A stretch of 64,000 nt of DNA, taken from the NCBI RefSeq assembly GCF_008831285.2, contig NC_045147.1, positions 1,510,001-1,574,000 on the forward strand, in the 5' to 3' direction. Every line of letters begins with the position of its first letter. The first letter of the stretch is position 1. The position numbers and the translations under genes were made by a program. Below, in pieces: positions 10,959-24,359 of this stretch. Origin of the DNA: Nymphaea colorata. Its lineage: Eukaryota > Streptophyta > Magnoliopsida > Nymphaeales > Nymphaeaceae. Below the pieces are notes generated by a model, which worked only from the letters and a program-made list of their open reading frames with translations, had not been told where the DNA came from and made no database searches.

Positions 10959-11899
10959 CCCCCCTTAAGGCCAAGAGTAGGGAACCATTTTTTTTTCTCA
11001 TATCATGTCTCTCTCTTCTCCTTAGTTGCAGCCAAGAGGAAAAAGAAGAAGAAACCAAGAAGAGGAGGAGCTGTCATTGTGCAAGCTCCCTCTCTCCCTC
11101 TCTCCCATTCCTTGTTTCTAGATTTGCTAAGCTAGGTTACTTCATTGCACTCTTGCTTAGGATTTCTATTACAAGAAAAACCATCTTCATTCTAGCAATT
11201 TCTAGCAAAATGACTCTCTTCTTCTAGCTTTGCTAAGCTCAAATTCAAGCTTGGGTTCTTGTTTAGGATTGCTTGATCTAGAGAACAAGCAAAAAGAAGC
11301 CTCAAGCACTAAGGCCAACCACAAGGTAAGTGATTCTAGCTTATTCTACATATATTTATTTTTCAAATTCAATTTATGTGGGAGGGTTTCACTTTTGTTC
11401 TTATTCATAGCTAGGAATGATGTCCAGTTAGGGAGACCTACGATCAATGTACATTTTAATGCATGATGCATGCATAAATCAGTTTTTCTAAAAAGAAAAC
11501 CCATGAATTAAGTTTTGAAAAGGGCCCAAGGTTACGCCCTTACAAAAATAGCTAGCATAAACCATTTTTTAACTCCCCATCATGAGTGAATCCCACGGTG
11601 AAAGAGTGATCTATATTTGCTGCAATACATGTAATTTAAATGCCAATTAGGGACAAATACATTCTTATGAATGTGATCCACCCTTGCATGGTGAAATTAT
11701 AGACAAACATGCTTTAGTATTCTTTTGTTTTCTTCCATTTTGAGCCATTTTGTTTCATGCGTTCTTGATTTAGTTGATTAAGGGTGACAAAGGAGATTAT
11801 AAATGAGTTTCCAATCTTCCTACATAAAAGAACCCAACTATGAATCATCATGGTTCATATGGTAAGTGGTCTCTTGTCAAATATTTCATTTTGAGAGGC

Positions 11900-11904
11900 A
11901 ACAC

Positions 11905-11972
<68 letters not shown>
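11900..11972 (+). repeat. Compound (AC)n(AT)n microsatellite
   Basis: About 44 bp of AC dinucleotide runs straight into about 28 bp of AT dinucleotide, within the family-A LTR. Confidence 0.95.
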
Positions 11973-11975
<3 letters not shown>

Positions 11976-13694
11976 TGCACATATAACCTCTTATTCAAAA
12001 TTATTTTTCTCTTTTAAAGGTTGGAACACATTTCCAAACTGATTTTAAAGAAAAAAAACTTCATTTTGATCTTTATAGTTCAAAACTAGAAGATCACTTA
12101 ATATTTTATCTTAAAACTTTTTCAATTCCAGCAATACATGTGTGAAATGCATGTATATGGTTAAGATCAGGCCATGCTTTCATAAAATATAGCTTAAAAG
12201 TTTAATGTTTAAGCTCTTTAAATGCTAATTTCCAGCCACAAAGTGGCTAGCTTCCATGGAATTAGAGAAAGTTCCAATCTCATTTAAATCGGCACCCTAA
12301 GAATATTTTAGGAGTCATTGGTTACATTCATATATTTCTAGATCTTGCATGGGATTAATCAACATCCCAAAATGCTTTAAAATCATATTCAAATTATAAT
12401 CTTCATTTCTCCTAAAATAGAATATCAAACATGCTGAAGTTGTTCAAGGAATGGATGAATCTTTTAGCAAAAAATTTGAAATCTAATTTAGTTTGAGAAA
12501 AGGAAAGTTTTCTAGAAACTTCATGTTTAAACCCAACATGAATGGTAGCATGTTCTCAAAATGAACATTCTTCTTGTTGATTTACATGTTTAACCCATGA
12601 AAATTTAAGCAAACTTCAATGACTTGTCATCATTTTCTTGGATACAAGCTTTCTTAGAATCAACGTTTCATATTTTCAGCTACATAAATCATTATAAAAC
12701 TTGATTTTAGGCTATTTTGAGACAAAAGTGGGTGTTATCCACGTCTCCCATACATTTTGAAGATTGATGTCAACTGCATTTATATGATTTTTCATTATTT
12801 TGATATTTTAATTCAAGTTTGAAGCTTGTAGACTGATCTCTAACTCTTATGCTTAATAATATGTTTATCATATGTAGAGAAAGTCCTACATTTCAATTAA
12901 AAATCAATTCTTTGTGTGTATAGATTACAGAATGCATATTTATATTGAATTAATGTCAAGAGTTTATGCGATAGAGAAAACTGAATGTCTCATATAGTTT
13001 CTCTTATTCTTTCAATCATTCACATTCACCAACATCAATTGCGCCACATGCATCTTCTCTATAATTTAGGTGATCGTATTTCAAGTTGCAAAAAGTGACC
13101 AAGTCATGTTGTAACAAAAACTTGAAAATCTCACTTAGTTTTAGAAGAAAACATAAATAGCATCCTATCCTATTTTGGTCAAAATACGTTTGAAAACAAT
13201 ATGTGTTCTAGCATTTTCGAATCTTCAACAGAAGAGTGAGTTTTACTTACTCTCAACTCTTTTCTAAAAAGAAAACTCATTTGAAATCAAGTTCACATCT
13301 CTTAAACCTAATTACGTGATTTGACAAAAAAAAAAAGAAATTAAAGTCAATCATTGCTAAAAAAGTTTAGCTACTTTGTCAAAAATTTGGTCAATTTACT
13401 AAGTCAACTTAGCCATTTTTCTTAAAAATTTGATCATAAGGTGATCTCAATTTCAATCCAAAATCATGAGATGATCTTGAGTTCACAACAATAAACTAGA
13501 TCCCCATCAACAAAATCTCTAATTTTCCAAGCCATTTCAAATCTAAAATTTCAAATTATCGAGCAAATTTCCAAAATCTTGGGTCAAAACCACAACCTTA
13601 ATCAAATTTCAATATTCTTGCCAAATTTTGAAATAAAATTGAAATGGCACATTTTCGACCAAAATAATGGTCTTTCATTTTGGAGATTTTCTAA

Positions 13695-15520
13695 TTTTGC
13701 CTTCATGAGAGTTGAAATCAAGACATTAACTTGAAAGTATCCGACTTTGATTTTTTATGTAGGCCAAAGAGGAACTTGGGCTCATGAAAGAAAATAGGTT
13801 AAATATCCAAGGCCTCATTAGAGAGGGTATTTATTTTTGAAAATCTATTGGAAAACATGATTCTAAATATTTTATACATGAATATAAAATCATATTTATT
13901 TCATTTTTGTTACAAGAAAACATATTTATCCCACCATTGGGTATGGAAGAAAATCAAGCAATGTAATAAAGTACTCATTGAGGTTCTTAATCAAGTGATT
14001 AAAAGAGAAACTAAGCGTGAATAATGACATGAAGATGCATTTTAACATATATATATATCCGTGAAGGGCTTTTCCAAGTTGGACAAATCTCAACCTCAAA
14101 ATTAAAATACTAATGAAGAAAAATCCCAAACCAAAACCTCATTTTTTTTTGTGCATTTGCTCATTAATTAAAAGAAATTAACCTATCACACATGGATATC
14201 ATCTCAAGTATAAATGATGAATAAAAAATAAAACAAACATATTTTTAGAAATAAATGAAGAAATAAAATTTATTTCTCCTTGATCATACATTCGATACAC
14301 TCAAAAGTAGTTTTCAACTCTGGATAGGAAACCTTTAGAGCTTTCTTGCATGTTCATGGGGAGGTGGCAAGAGAAAATGAAAATAAAAATGAAAGCAAGA
14401 GAATGACTACATACCTCTAATATAGATGATTTTATGAATAGATCTCCTTCTTTATATGGTCCTAATGTTGCCTTGGGTGAAGCTTCAAGATGATGAAGTT
14501 ATTCATTCAAGAGATCATCTTGTGCTCCCTTGAAGAATTAGAACTTAGAGGAGCTTGCTGCCAAGGTTGGAGAAGAAGAAGAAGAGAAGAAGAAAGAAAT
14601 GAAAAGAGAGCTAAGGAAAACTCTAAATTTTTAAGTGAGAAAGTACTAGAGGTTCCCCAAGGGTTAGCTCATACGCAAAAGAGATAATTGTGGGGGTATT
14701 TATAGAGAGTTTTGGATCCAAAACTCAAAATTTGTTTTTTTGTTTTTTACTTTAACAAGATTATTATGCGAATTCTAAGTATTTTTGGATAATTTTTATT
14801 TTTTCTAAAGAGGTTTTGACCAAGTGGGATTGGACATTAGCCCTGCAAATACACTTTCGGGGTGTGGGCAGTGCTATTGCCCACCAACAGGGCCAAAATG
14901 GGGAGCAGTTTTAGCATGGAGCAGGCCCTGTTTGGTGCCTTTTTTTTATTTAAGAAGGCTGTTTATATAAGAAGCATAAAACCATTTTTTTATTTAAAAT
15001 GTGTAAAAAAGTGATTTTTATTACAAATGGGGGGTGACTCTGTTTTGAGTGACTCAGGGCTCATTTTAAATCCGGATTTGATTCAATTTGTCGCCGACGT
15101 ATTCTAGTGAGTGATTTGAGCTCAAAAGCATATCTTGGCGTGAGAACAAAACATCAAACAAAGGGAATGTCTTTGCACGAGCGTGCGGTGCTCAATATTA
15201 TCAAATTTTGTTGTTTTGATCTCAGTTTGTATTTTGAGTTTGAAATTTTTGATTTGGATCTAATTTTGGGTTTTGGATTTAATTCGGATGTAAGAGTTGG
15301 ATTTCGGATTTGAATGTCACGTTTAAAGTTGTGTTTTGACTTTGAATTTTGTGTTTGGGCTTAGACAAGAGTTTAGATATTCACTTTGGATCGAATAGTC
15401 ATGAACTTGTTTTGAGTCTAAGATTTGGCTTAGGGTCTAAAAATTTAAATCCAAATAACTGAGAATTTCGTTTGGGTCAAAATAAAATAGTCTTTTTCAA
15501 AAAAATTTGGAGTGATAACA
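13695..15520 (-). repeat. Ty3-gypsy LTR, family B, minus orientation (truncated)
   Basis: Its high-coordinate end, read on the minus strand, is TGTTATCACTCCAAATTTT, a typical gypsy LTR start. It aligns in the same orientation with the G2 3' LTR (about 52,440-53,820) and the G2 5' LTR (63,770-64,000), for example at the CCCACCATTGGGTAT block. It aligns inverted with the LTR at 43,019. A TATA box on the minus strand is at 14697-14704. Its low end seems truncated at the position where the other copy has an AT microsatellite. Confidence 0.7.
14697..14704 (-). promoter_or_regulatory. LTR promoter TATA box (family B)
   Basis: TATAAATA on the minus strand, followed by CCCCC. It is at the same place as the TATA in the G2 3' LTR (52883-52890). 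Confidence 0.5.
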
Positions 15521-15740
15521 CTAAACTAGGGTACTTTATTGGACTCTTACTTAGGATTTCTAATACAAAGAAAACCATCCTTATTCAAGCAATTTCCCTT
15601 ATGATCAGACCATACTTTCGTAAAATTTAGCTTAAAACTCTAAAATTTAAGCTCTTGAAATATTAATTTCCAGCCACAAGGTGTCTATCTTTCATGGAAT
15701 TAGAGATGGTTCTAGTCTCATTCTCTTCCTTTCTCGCACT
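15521..15740 (+). repeat. Family-A LTR fragment with internal deletion
   Basis: The first part matches the sequence around 11128-11198 and the second part matches 12162-12290 (GCTTAAAA, TTTCCAGCCACAA, ATGGAATTAGAGA). The join near 15598 skips about 960 bp of the longer copy. It is a second, rearranged piece of the same LTR family next to the C1 integrase. Confidence 0.65.
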
Positions 15741-15759
15741 GACAACATAGGATTTTTAC

Positions 15760-16470
15760 ACAAATTGATTTAATATTCTCTGATTTTTGGATTCTTTTTC
15801 TCATTTTAAGTACTATTAAGCGTAGATGTCATGTGCATTCATTGATGCATATTCTAAGCTGACATGAATTTATTTCTTGTTGATAAAGTTGATGAAGTTT
15901 TTCAGTTATAGAAAGCAAAAGTAGAGAATCAATTTGAATGAAGATTAAAGCCCCACAAATTGATGGTGGAGGTGAAGATGTTGGTTTAAGAACTTTTGTT
16001 GATGCTAATGGTATTTATCATTACATATATGCCGCTTACCCATGAGCAAAGTGGAGCTTTAGAACAGAAACATTGCCATGCAGTTGAGACAAGCCTATGC
16101 TTGATGACCCATGTTTCTATACCTCAATAATGTTGGACTTACGCATTAGCAACTGTTGCTTTCCTTATTAACTGCTTTTCCTCCCAGTTCACCATTCAAA
16201 AGAGTACATTTCAACGGTTTTTCAATGAGGCACCAAACTTTAGAGATATCAATGTTTTTCGGTGCATGTGCTTTCCATACTTAAAATAATATATACATAC
16301 AAGCTAGATTTCAAATCTGACATACATGTTTTCTTGGATACAATGAGTGTCACAAAGGTTTTTACTGCATCAATATGAAAACCAAGAAAATTTTATGTTC
16401 TCAAAATCTGGTTTTTGATGAATCTAGTTTTCCTTTTCAAATAAAGAGAAAGTAATTTCTAAAGTTGGAA
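15760..16470 (+). pseudogene. C1 integrase remnant (Ty1-copia)
   Basis: Broken frames give a recognisable copia integrase order: a DGGGE-like stretch (IDGGGEDVG), then THEQSGALEQKHCHAVETSL (the ERKHRHIVE region with its catalytic glutamate position), then WTYALATVAFLIN, FNEAPNFRDINVF and FPYLK. Many stops and frameshifts are present. It is followed in order by reverse transcriptase. Confidence 0.75.
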
Positions 16471-16836
16471 CACCTAGACCAGCAATACCTATCTCTTTTA
16501 TTCCCATTCCCGCATCAATTAATAAGAAGAGTTGCCTATACCATTGAGACACATATACTATTGTTCTCATTTAGTCCAAAGACTCAAACATCTAGATCTA
16601 AACCAAGTCTTGAAGTAAGTTGAAGACGTTTTCCAGACACATGAGATGGTTCTAGACCAACCAACACCAATCCAGGCACACCTATAGTGATAAGATCTAT
16701 AAATGAGACCTGTGTAGCTAAAGTTTATCAATAAACTACTTACCCTCTTTCTCTTGCCTTAATTTTTGAGAGACTAAGCTTTAAAAAAACCTTCCACATA
16801 TAAAAAGTCAAATGTGGCCATAAATGGATCAAAGCT

Positions 16837-17585
16837 ATGCAATTAGAATATGATTCCCTAGTAAGAAACAATACTTGGACTATGGTTCCCAAACCTTCAG
16901 GCAACAATATCATTGGGATCTACAAGATCAAACGGAAGGCAGACTCTAAGGCATTGCAAAGCTTATTTTATAGTGCAAGGTTCACTCAAGAGGAAGGATT
17001 ATATTATTTCAAACCATTTAGTTCTGTCATCAAGCCTGCAACCATTTGGATTGGAAATCAGCTTAAGCTGTTCTTCTACAAAGCAACATGGTGTTCATAA
17101 CACCTTGAATGAGGAATTACGATAGGAAGTTTATATGTCTTAGCCACCCAGATTTAAAAAGATTTATTTTGAGTTTGCAAATTCCATAAAGCTATTTGTG
17201 GGCTCAAACATGCTCAATGAGCTTGGTATCAAAAACTTCGTTGCACCTGTCAAACACTTGGCTTTTCTTCATCTTATATGAATACATCATTATTTATGTG
17301 CAAAAGGTCTAATTTTTGTTTGTTTTAGCATATGAAGATGATATTTTGATTTCAAAAAACAACAAAGGCATTTGTTTCCTCCATTGTGTCACAAATAGGA
17401 CCAAATTTTCTCTAAAAGTCTAGGACGTTTGAGCTATTTCCTAGGAACCAAACCAAAGTATACTTCAGGAGGACTCCTTTACATGACATAAGTATGCAAT
17501 AGACATTCTTCAAAAATCTAGCATGACGACAATTAAACCATCTCATACACCCATGTTGACATCTAAGATTCTATTCCAAGGAGTG
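16837..17585 (+). pseudogene. C1 reverse transcriptase remnant, 5' part
   Basis: Starts QLEYDSLVRNNTWTMVPKP, the classic copia RT entry, then GFTQEEGL-like, PFSSVIKPATI, VYDDIL-like and KDL.R.S.FLG segments in changing frames. It ends TPMLTSKILFQG immediately at the G1 insertion point. The coding similarity resumes at 28895 on the other side of G1. Confidence 0.8.
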
Positions 17586-20010
17586 TGTTTGCACCCGACC
17601 CCTTGGTCGGGAGTGTCAAATGCAAATCAACAAAAATTCATTTTAAATTAGGGTTTTGAGGAATAATTTTTAAGAGAAAGGGGTCCGCCCGTCGGTACGA
17701 GGTCCAACTGTTCCTGCCGCCTTTAACAGTAATTGGACTAAGGGCTAAGGATCATTTGGATCATGTACGAGTTATTGATGCAAATCCTATATGCTTGTGC
17801 ATTGAGAATTTGGATTCAAGAACCGAAGTTCATGTCAAATAAATGATTTGACCTTGTTTTGAAAATGAATTCTTTTGATAAGTTATTTGAAGATTGGAGA
17901 GTTTTCAAGTTGATTTAAAAACCTTTGTTTTTGTCCTTTTGAAGATTGAAATTGAGTTTTTTTGTTGTGAACTCAAGATGATTCATGAGTTATGATCGTC
18001 TTATGATCAATTTTTTGAAAAATAGCTAAGTTTCCTTAGCAAACAAAATTAATTTTGAATTTTTCTTTTGCCAAATCGTATGATTTGGTTAGGTAGAGTT
18101 CATTCTTTTGATGAAGCAAAGGTTCCAAATTATTAAAAAAACGTGTTGTTTTCTAAACATATTTTGACCAAGATTATGAATGCATTGCTTATGTTTTCTT
18201 GAGATGTCAAGTGAAATTTACAAATTCTTGTTGCAATATGATTTGATCACTTTTTGCAACTCAAATTTGAATCACTTAATTTCTTGAGAATGTGCATGTG
18301 GTGCTATTGATTTTGAGTGAAAGTAAATGCATGAAATGAAAAGAGAGACTATATGAAACAGTCATTCTTCTCTCTCATAATCTCTCAAGATTCATTCATA
18401 TGAAACATACATTTTTTACTCTATCATAATCCCTCAAAGTGCATTCATTGCAATCACACGTCATACAATCTATGCATGGAGATTGAATTTAATTAAAATA
18501 TAAGACTTTCTCTAAATGTGCTCATCATTTATTAAGGACATGAATTAGAGATGCAGTCCACAAGCATGAGTCATAGATGATAAACTCAAAACAATTAAGA
18601 ATTAGCCAAATGAGGATGAAATCAAACTTTAAAAATATAAAGGAACGTGGATATCATCCTTTTTCCTCAAAATTGTCATAAAAATCAGATTTTATTCTGA
18701 TTTAAATGGATTAAAATTAAAATATTAATTTTAAGAGTGTTTGACACTTGAAAAATGATGAAATTCAGTTTTACTCCATATGAACTAAACATCCAAGTTG
18801 GCAAAAATCGTGTGCCATATGTTCCCATTCATGTCATGGAGTTCTAAGAACCTTTCTTTCTTCTCAAAATCAAACAAAATTTCAGATTCTTGTCTTAGAA
18901 GATCCAATCATTTCTTAAACTATCAAAACAGTTTTGATCTTGTTCTTTAAGGGACATAAAGATTAGGGCTTTTGAAGTATGATCTTATGTCGTTCTTGAG
19001 ACTCAAGCAATCACATGTAAGTTCGAAAATTTGCGAATGAATTCAGAAACTACTCTTCAAATTGAAATTTTATTAAGGGACCACATAACTCATGAATTAT
19101 ATGATTCATGGCTGGGTTCTTTTACGTAGGAAGATTGAAAACTTGTTTCTAATCAACCCTACTACCCTTGATCAATTGAAAAAACATGAAACAAAATAAC
19201 TTTAAATAGAAAGAGATGAATGAATGATCAAGCTAGTACGTTCTTAGTTTCGTCATGCAAAGGTAAATTATATTCATAAGAATGCATCTATTCTTAACAG
19301 ACTTTTTTGTCATTTATATTGTATCAAAATCACTCTCTCAATGTGGGATTCTCTCATGGTGGAAAGTTCAAAATGGTTTTTAAGCTGGTTCTTTTGAAAG
19401 GAATGTGGCCTTGGGGCCCTTTTCAAAATTTGATTCATGGGTTCATCTTTTAGAAAAACCTACTCATGCATGCATTATGCATTAACGTGCAAATTTAATC
19501 CTAGGTTTCCCATAGCTGGACATCATTCCCAGCCATGAAACAAATAAAAATAAACCCCTCCCATGAATTGCTGAAATTAAAATGAACTAACAAGAAGCTA
19601 AAATAGATGAGAAATGAGTTAAAATCACCTACCTCGCGGTCAGTTTTGAGAAATGAGTTAAAATCACTTGTTATCTAAATCAAGCAATCCTAAGCAAGAA
19701 TCCAAGCTTAGATTCGAGCTTAGCAAAGCTAGAAAAAAAATAGCTTGCTTACTGGAATTTGCAGTGGACAAGAGAGCTTCTCACCACGAAAGTCCAAAGT
19801 AAGGGTTCACTGAAAAAGAAATAATTTAGCAAAGTCAATGGAGAGAATAGAGGAAAATGAAGAAGAAAATGGGAGAAAGGGGAAAGGGGGCTTGGACGAA
19901 TTTTTCTTCTCATCCTTGACTTCTCCCTTTTAGCTCATTAGCTGCAGAAACTTGATGCAATACTCAAAAATTCGTCGCCCCCCCCCCCAACCTTGGTTGC
20001 CAATGGAGAG

Positions 20011-20019
20011 TTTATATAG
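20011..20019 (-). promoter_or_regulatory. LTR promoter TATA box in G1 3' LTR
   Basis: CTATATAAA on the minus strand, in the same position as the TATA of the plus-oriented family-A LTR at 10949. Confidence 0.55.
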
Positions 20020-21129
20020 AGGAGAAGAAGGGTTCAACCACCTTTAATTTGCCTTGGAAGATTAATCAAGGCTTAGGGAGTTGAAAAATGGATTAAATGA
20101 GTTTTTAATGGCTCTAATTAATCATTCTTATCCCATTTACATGAACTAGATGGGCTGGGCTAAGTGTGGTCAACCTTAATTTAGACCTAGCTGACCAACT
20201 TTGACCAAAATTTTAGACGAAAATGCCCTTGCGTAGGGTTTTGTCTTAGTTTGTTTTATTTATTTTTTTCTTTGTTTGAAATTGAGCTTGTTAGGTTAAA
20301 ACCTAGTTACTAAGCTCTAAATATTGTTGAATTATGACAATTTAATTAAATTTTGAATAAAATTTGAAAATTTTATCAAATTTGGTTCAAAGGTATTTTC
20401 ATCCAAGATTTGATTGAAGATGGATTTCAGTTGAATGAAACTTTGGATTTAAATTTTGAATTTTAATTTGATATTTGATTTATACATTTGACAAATCCAA
20501 ATGCATATTTACTTTCATAAAATCTCAATTTAAGTTTTATAATATCAATTTGCTCACAAAAGGGCAAAATTGTCAATATTGATCAATTTTACCAATTGAC
20601 AAAAGTCAAAGTTCATTTGCAAGTAGTTTGACTTTGTTTGAAATAATTTGATAAATTTGAGCTAAGAAAACTCTTAATTGAGCTGAATTGTACTTCGACT
20701 GAGGCTAGTCAAAGTGGACAATATTTGGTCAAGGTCTATTTTTGTTCACTAATTGGTTCGTGAGAGAGACCTACCTTTTGGCCAAGCTGAGCTCATGTTG
20801 ACTGAGCATACTTGAAATTGGTGCCATAATTGGGTGCACTAGGGACAAACCTACTTAAATTAAGTGAGTTTAACCAGCCTAGTTATTATTTTTTAGAAAA
20901 AAGAGAGACATAAATGTCTCTCTTTTCTTCGGTTTCTAGCTATGATATCAATCATTTCTCCTTAAAATATATTTTTTTTCACTTAATTGAAAAAAAATAT
21001 TTTTGAAAAAGTGAGGTGCTGACCTCTTGGGGGGCTCTTGACCACACAGGCTAGGTGGGGCCCACACGTGGGTTCCATGTAGCATTCTAGACTGAATTAG
21101 ATCCAATTCTCAGATTTAAGTGAGACTTT

Positions 21130-21279
21130 GAATTTTGCAACTGGATTTGAATTTCAAATGAATTTTGCAATTGGATTTGGATGTCAAATGACATTTGTAA
21201 TTAGATTTGAATTTCAAATGACATTTGTAATTGGATTTGGATGTCAAATGAATTTTGTTACTGGATTTTGATGTCAAAT
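21130..21279 (+). repeat. Five tandem 30-bp repeats in the 3' LTR
   Basis: Units at 21130, 21160, 21190, 21220 and 21250, each close to GAATTTTGCAATTGGATTTG followed by GATGTCAAAT. The same array with five units is in the 5' LTR remnant at 28569-28718. Confidence 0.9.
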
Positions 21280-21433
21280 TGCATTGGGATTTGTGTTACG
21301 GGTTAAATTCATGATTTGAATCTAAATTGTTCATTAGATTCGAAATTGGCTTTGCAATTGCATTTTACACAATTCTTTTGTAAAATTTTGACATTGCTTC
21401 AATTTTGATGTGAAAAAATTTAGGGTGATAACA

Positions 21434-21450
21434 AATGCCCCTCTTTGCTG
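21434..21450 (-). other. G1 polypurine tract
   Basis: On the minus strand it reads CAGCAAAGAGGGGCATT, immediately before the LTR start TGTTATCACC. This is the expected plus-strand priming site. Confidence 0.8.
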
Positions 21451-22489
21451 TTAAGCAAGTTAAAGAATTTGCTTAATAGCAAAGATTTACACACCAAATC
21501 TTTGCAAATTATTTGGAAAATCCATTTTTCAAATGATGCTGAACGATCCTCACTCGAGGGAAAATATTAGGCATAGACCTGAAATAAGAAGATATTCCTC
21601 TATCTCACTGGAGACTTTGTAGAGGAATTAATGTTGGTTGGAAAATTTTACAATTGTGAAAGTTTTTTCATTTGATGCTTGGAGAACTTAGCCCTCGACA
21701 CCTTCTAGACTATTGGCAAGCACTTTTTCTTCATTTTTACTTAGTCTTTCACCTATTGGCTTTAGCTTTTGAATTTTGATTTTCTTTTTGAGCCACTCTT
21801 CACTCTTGGGGGAAATTCCTCACCACCCCAAAAGCTACTATAGAGTTCCACTGTTTTGGTGGTTTTGTGTAGTTTGCTTTATACAATATCAAGTCTATCA
21901 GACTTTCTTCTGAACCCTTATAGCGAGCTTTGGGCCAGTAACTCCCATACCAGTTGGCCTTAGGGTACCAAGTGTAAAACACTCCTCAAATTTACTTACT
22001 CGAATTCAGAAAGCTTTAAGAGACTTAATATAAGCAAAATGTTCATTGATTGCTCTTTATCTTCACAGTGTAAGCGTAGGTCATATGCCCACTTGCACCT
22101 ATAGAGCTTTGAACCAGAGAAACAACTACACTCACCCCGAGCTCATCGCTCAACTTATTTTGTTTGATAGCCTTTTCTAGCATCTTGCCAAGGTCTTTTG
22201 GGTCACAAGGGCTTTTTCTTATGGCGTCTCATGCTAGACCATTACAACTGCTCAATTGTCGACCCCAACATTAATTTCTGTACATTAATCCCTCCATTTC
22301 ATTGAAATTTCTTATATAGTTCAAGTTAATGCCCTTGCAGTTGTCCTCAGGACATGGGTTGAGTTTGAAAATTTTAGAAATTTCGATGCATTTTCGAAAC
22401 TTTGTCTACGGGATACTATGCCCCTTAATTGATGTGAAAATTGCTAAGAATATACTTATCAAAGCACAATTGTTTCGAAATTTTTGAAT
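21451..22489 (-). other. G1 untranslated region between integrase and polypurine tract
   Basis: No coding similarity is recognised. Short open frames such as the one at 21800-21982 have no family resemblance. Tat-type elements often carry a long non-coding stretch here. Confidence 0.5.
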
Positions 22490-23540
22490 TACAAATTCAA
22501 GTATAGAAATTCTTGAGATGCAAAGCATTAATTGGATCAGGGATTTCGACCCCATCGGTGTCAATCAGTTGACAAGAATTGTGAGGTAGAACCTCTTTGA
22601 CGACATATGGTCCTTCCCAGTTCGGTGCCCATTTTCCTTTGGGCCTACTCCTGAGTGGAACTATAGATGTTAATACAAGATCATTTACCTAGAATTTTCT
22701 TTCAATGACTGATTTGACATAATGTCGGGTGACACTCTTGCGGTAGACTTCAGCATGCTCTGCTGCTTGTAGCATTTTCTTGTCAAAGAGGTCTAATTGA
22801 GCAAGTCTCTTTTTTTGGTACTTGCTAATTCGTAGTTCAATGAGCACAACAAATTTCATTACTGGTTTTTGGACATGTAATGGAAGGACATTTTCTGTTC
22901 CATATACTAATTTTGCTCGTTTAGCATTGGTGGGTGTTCGAATTATGGTTCGATACACCCAAAGTGCATTGTGCTTTTTCTCATGCCAATCTCGGCCTGT
23001 TTCAACAGTGATTTCTAAGACAAGAATCAAAATCTTGTTGGTTGCTTCTTCCTGACCATTACCTTGAGGGTAATATAGGGCAGAGAAGTGATGTATTTTG
23101 TGTTTGTGATAGAGATTGTGCACCTTCTCATTTTTAAAATGAGTACCATTGTCAGAAACAATATCGTGCGGGATGTCGAATCTACACAAAAGGTTTTTGT
23201 GAATGAAAGACACTACATGTCGTCCTTCGGCTGTTTTTAAAGTGATTGCTTCTACCCATTTGGTGAAGTAATCTGTAACTACAGGAAAATACATGTGTCC
23301 ATTTGAAGCAGGTGGATTGATTTGACCGACCATGTCGAAGACCCATATTGAGAACGGCCAAGGTGAGTTGACTGAATGAAGGTATGTTGCTGGAGCATGA
23401 ATTGATGGTGCATGCAACTGACATTTGATGCACTTTTTGACAAATTGGTGACAGTATTTCTGCATTGTGGGCCAATAGTACCCTGCTCTGATTATCTATT
23501 CGTTGACAAGTGTTTGATACCCTACATGTCCCCCACAAAT
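22490..23540 (-). pseudogene. G1 integrase (Ty3-gypsy)
   Basis: Cuts and joins element DNA into the genome. A 258-codon open stretch (22689-23465) covers most of the core. The H2C2 zinc-finger region is seen as KCIKCQLHA. The catalytic triad is D in FDMVGQI, D in VSDNGTHF and E in GQEEATNK. A C-terminal region (PLRSRPKGKWAPNWEGPY, then GVEIPDPINALHLK) follows in another frame to about 22490. There is no chromodomain. Frameshifts at both ends make it non-functional as it stands. Confidence 0.85.
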
Positions 23541-23708
23541 TCTTTCATTTGCTTATTGAATAACTTCTAGTGTCTCATTTGCATCGAGACACCTAGCATA
23601 TTCTGTACTAAATCCTCTTTTATATAAAATGTTAGCTAAAATGAAATATCTTGATGACATGTGTCTCACGGCCCTTTCCTCCTTTCGAGATATTTCAGTT
23701 GGAAGTGT

Positions 23709-24356
23709 TCATGTCCAGAGAAAATCTTTGATGTTCTGATACCATGGTGTTTCTATGCTTTTTGCTTGTAATACTTGTTCTGGTACGACAAAAGATGGTT
23801 GTCCGAGTCTTTCGACTTCAAAAGATCTGATAGATTCGCTAGGTTTGATGGTGATGGTAGAACCTAAACTAGCTAAACCATCTGCAATCGGTTTAAATTC
23901 TCTTTTGACTTGTAAGAGAAAGTTGCTAATTCTTGATATGGGATCAATTTCTGATCTTTGACTTGCCAATCTCCATTGACCTGACTGACAACTATAAGAG
24001 AATCTCCAAAAATGTGAACTTTTTTGCACTTTAAATTTGAGAAGCATTTTGAGTCCTTGTATTAAGGCCTCGTATTCTACCATATAATGCGTGCAAGAAA
24101 AATTTAATTTGAGGGAGTAAGGAATCATTTCCCTTTCTGGTGTAATGAAAAGTATCCCAATGCCTGCCCCTGTTGCGTTTTTAGATACATCGAAATGCAT
24201 CTCCCATATCGGCTCTGGTTCGGTCGTTAGGATTTGCTCATCCGAAAAATCATCATTTGTTTTAATATCCTCAGATTGAGGGAAATATGTGAATTGATCT
24301 GCAATGGCTTGACCTTTGGTTGACTTCTGTGACACATATTCCAAATCATATTGCAT
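23709..24356 (-). pseudogene. G1 second RNase H (Tat-type)
   Basis: Contains WEMHFDVSKNATGAGIGI, FSCTHYMVEYEALIQGLK and, in another frame, FGDSLIVVSQVNGDWQVKD. These give the D-E-D layout of an RNase H placed after the usual gypsy RNase H. Such an additional domain is characteristic of the Tat lineage. A frameshift splits it near 24010. Confidence 0.75.
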
Positions 24357-24359
24357 CAG

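Larger units (their letters stand above)
9621..13690 (+). repeat. Ty3-gypsy LTR, family A, plus orientation
   Basis: Starts TGTTAACACCCCAC and matches the reverse complement of the G1 3' LTR (17586-21433) over most of its length. Clear anchors are the block around GTGGGCCC with AAGAGG, the GACTGAGC/GTGCAC block at about 9860-9920, the CATGATGCATGCAT block near 11462 and the GTGAACTCAAGATCAT block near 13470. It lacks about 400 bp present at the start of the G1 copy, and its 3' end is cut where a family-B LTR begins. No coding domains are visible inside. Confidence 0.7.
17586..21433 (-). repeat. G1 3' LTR (family A)
   Basis: About 3.85 kb. On the minus strand it begins TGTTATCACCCTAAATTTT and ends GGGTGCAAACA. 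It sits directly after a polypurine tract, and its first 600 bp are repeated in the 5' LTR remnant. It includes a TATA box at 20011-20019 on the minus strand and five 30-bp tandem repeats. Confidence 0.85.

Noticed and set aside
9613-11135. Open frames in the family-A LTR (9613-9873, 10031-10237, 10761-11135)
   Set aside because: They lie in LTR sequence, differ from other copies and have no domain resemblance.
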